A DNA stretch of 64,000 bases from Malurus cyaneus samueli. Lineage: Eukaryota > Chordata > Aves > Passeriformes > Maluridae. The notes under the pieces are model-generated. The model was not told the DNA's origin. It was given only the letters and a program-made list of their open reading frames with translations, and made no database searches. Below are positions 62,150 through 64,000 of this stretch, piece after piece. The stretch covers positions 52,224,430 through 52,288,429 of the forward strand of contig CM019214.1 in assembly GCA_009741485.1 (NCBI GenBank), in the 5' to 3' direction. Position numbers and translations under genes: made by a program. The stretch's first letter is position 1, and each line of letters opens with the position of its first letter.

Positions 62150-62262
62150 TCAGCTCTTCCAGGGAAGATGATTTCACCTCATCCCTGAGCAGCTTGTTCC
62201 AAGTCCTGAACACTCTTTCAGTGAATAAATTTTTCCTTATGTCTTGGTTAGATTGGGTCTTT
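62150..62262 (-). mobile_element. CR1 LINE, degraded 3' fragment
   Basis: Read on the minus strand it follows the CR1 3' region: CTAACCAAGACATAAGGAAA, then ATTTATTCACTGAAAGAG, then AACAAGCTGCTCAGGGATG. These correspond in order to the CR1 words for the AGGAAGAAATTCTTCACTG, GTGGTGAGGCACTGGAACA and GGTTGCCCAGAGA segments. It is markedly more diverged than the copy at 52 kb, so it is older. It has no coding capacity. Confidence 0.7.
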
Positions 62263-64000
62263 CAACAGCTGGACAGGAGAATTTACGTCTGAAGTATGAC
62301 ACATGACCTTTCAATGGAGCAAATTTGATCTAGTACCTCATAAAACACATTGCTGAGGTTTGTCTTAGAGGGATCATTGGGATTGTCAGTGATGTTACAT
62401 TTTTCTTTGAAATGTTACAGTGCACTGATTTTAAAGTCCATGAATGTGGCAATGGACAAATGTCTTATGCACCTGGCAAAAATACGACATTTAAAAAACA
62501 GAGTCCGGTAACATGATTTATGAAGAAGATATAAAGGCTTTTAGCTGGTTAGCTTTATAACTACACCGAGAATATGGATTAAAATATTTTGAAATTGGAT
62601 AAACAAGTAAGAGTCTGAAAAAAACACTTATAATGTGAAATTAATTCCAGGAAGACCTACATTTTTGCTTTGCAGCAGCCCCACAAAATTTATGTTCTCT
62701 TTTGGTATTATAATGAAAATGGATAACATGCATAAATTGTCTCTTATATGTAATTCTCTACCACAACAGATTTGAAGATAAAAACTGCTTTGCAGAAAAT
62801 AATAAAAATTAAAATTATTAACGTTATCTTTATGTTATGCTTAGGACTATGTGGGAAGGTATCTTGTAAAAAACTTCAAGCTTTTGCATAACTAAGGATT
62901 GTGACTGTCATGTGACTGAGAATAGGGTAATTTAATGTTTTACTGTTTCTTCACTGCTTTCATGCCAAAAGATAAATGTACTACTGCATTTTATTTCTTT
63001 GACTTTGCCTCAGGCTTTGAGGTTAACAGTATGTAACAGCAATGATAGACACCATCATTCTGTTCAATAAAGTATCCCCTTTCCAAGGAAGAAATTGTAA
63101 ATAAAGAAATTAATGCAATTCCTTTGACAAACTCTAATCTACTATAGTGAACTAAATACATTTATTTTTAAAAGCTGAATCAAAAATTTTGCATCTGCAA
63201 ATTAAATTGTAAAACAGGCTTTTCATGCAGACCTGGTCACAGGCCAGTCAAGATCCAGAGAAGGGTTAAACTAAGCAGTGGGGGTTTTAACTAAATGCAC
63301 TGCTCACCAAGCAAACATAATGGCTGGTGACTGTTAAACACTTACTAAGCAAATCCCCAGTATCACATACCAGGCTGGTAGTTTGGATGCAAAGAGGAGC
63401 CTGAAGCAGACTTTTCAAAAGAGTGATCTTAGCTTAGATATGTTTTGGTTGAAAACTTACTTGAACAACACATTTCAAATAGATAAAAAATGGTCAAAAT
63501 GTGTCCCTTTTTCAACTTGGGAAAAACAAAACATTATTTTACAATTCATTAAAATTCAAAGTGATAAAAAAATGAAATATTGAAATTTATGTGTAATAAA
63601 CCCCTGAAGTAGGTTGCTTTCCTAAGGATTCTCTATGTCAACCCTTCAAGACAAAATAGGTTTCTAAATAAGTGCATTTAAAATCTCTAAATTGTGTCAA
63701 TTGCCATAATTGTGACATAAAAGGCATGCATTATCCAGATACCAGTTTAAGCTCTTTCATTTCATACTCTTTTTTAATTGCTTCAATGTTGCCAAACTTA
63801 CCAGAAGAGAACATGTTTTCCTGGGAACACAACAAGTTCAGAGGCACAAAATATCACACAGGAAAAAAACAATATTCATGCTGTGCTATAAAAATCTTCC
63901 TTCAAATCTAACTCACATTTTGAAAAGTGCCTTTGCTGCAACACTCCATTAGGACAATCTCAAATATTGTGGGAATAGAGTAAGCTATTTGAATCCCCTG
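62263..64000. other. Unique AT-rich non-coding DNA
   Basis: No gene or named repeat is recognised to the end of the window. Frames are at most 79 codons (63672-63911), with no motif. Confidence 0.6.

Noticed and set aside
1..64000. tRNA, rRNA, known microRNA, CRISPR, operon or phage features
   Set aside because: No cloverleaf with A and B boxes, no microRNA seed I recognise, no regularly spaced repeats, and no dense coding. The sequence is vertebrate non-coding DNA.

Overview
The window looks like 64 kb of avian nuclear DNA with no protein-coding gene that can be identified. The assignment to birds rests on repeats. There are four degraded CR1 LINE fragments (21317-21382, 41250-41412, 51966-52275 and 62150-62262), and one copy of a GC-richer LTR-retroelement-type repeat of the sort found in many bird genomes (6318-7162). 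Three short MIR-like SINE remnants and one probable amniote-wide old repeat are also present. Base composition is AT-rich, CpG is scarce, and recognisable repeats cover only a few percent. This fits a gene desert or a very long intron of a bird. Species cannot be told.

Open reading frames are short everywhere (the longest about 148 codons). They show no recognisable domain, signal peptide or family motif, and several lie antisense to repeats or inside microsatellites. The only recognisable coding remnant is an eroded piece of CR1 reverse-transcriptase ORF at about 41.3 kb on the minus strand. Two stretches have the form of small exons. One is an 84-bp frame-preserving block at 59678-59761; the other is a 79-bp block at 10995-11073 that is probably non-coding. 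Both are weak candidates.

Layout: 0-6 kb is unique AT-rich DNA with a 41-bp tandem duplication at 4335-4416. The LTR-type element occupies 6.3-7.2 kb. From 10 to 20 kb lies the most structured part: the candidate exon, two identical 41-bp copies 2.8 kb apart, a strong CTCF-type motif beside a CpG-bearing block at about 15.5-16 kb, and blocks that look constrained at about 13.5 and 19.5 kb. From 21 to 36 kb there are small old repeats, local tandem duplications, a possible regulatory block at 28.5-29 kb, and a 138-bp TTCC microsatellite at 35.6 kb. From 36 to 64 kb the sequence is mostly unique, with CR1 and MIR remnants, small inverted repeats and the 84-bp candidate exon.

No operon, phage, CRISPR, rRNA, tRNA or novel enzymatic system was found. 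The items most worth a second look are the identical 41-bp pair, the CTCF-type site with its CpG-bearing neighbour, and the 84-bp candidate exon.
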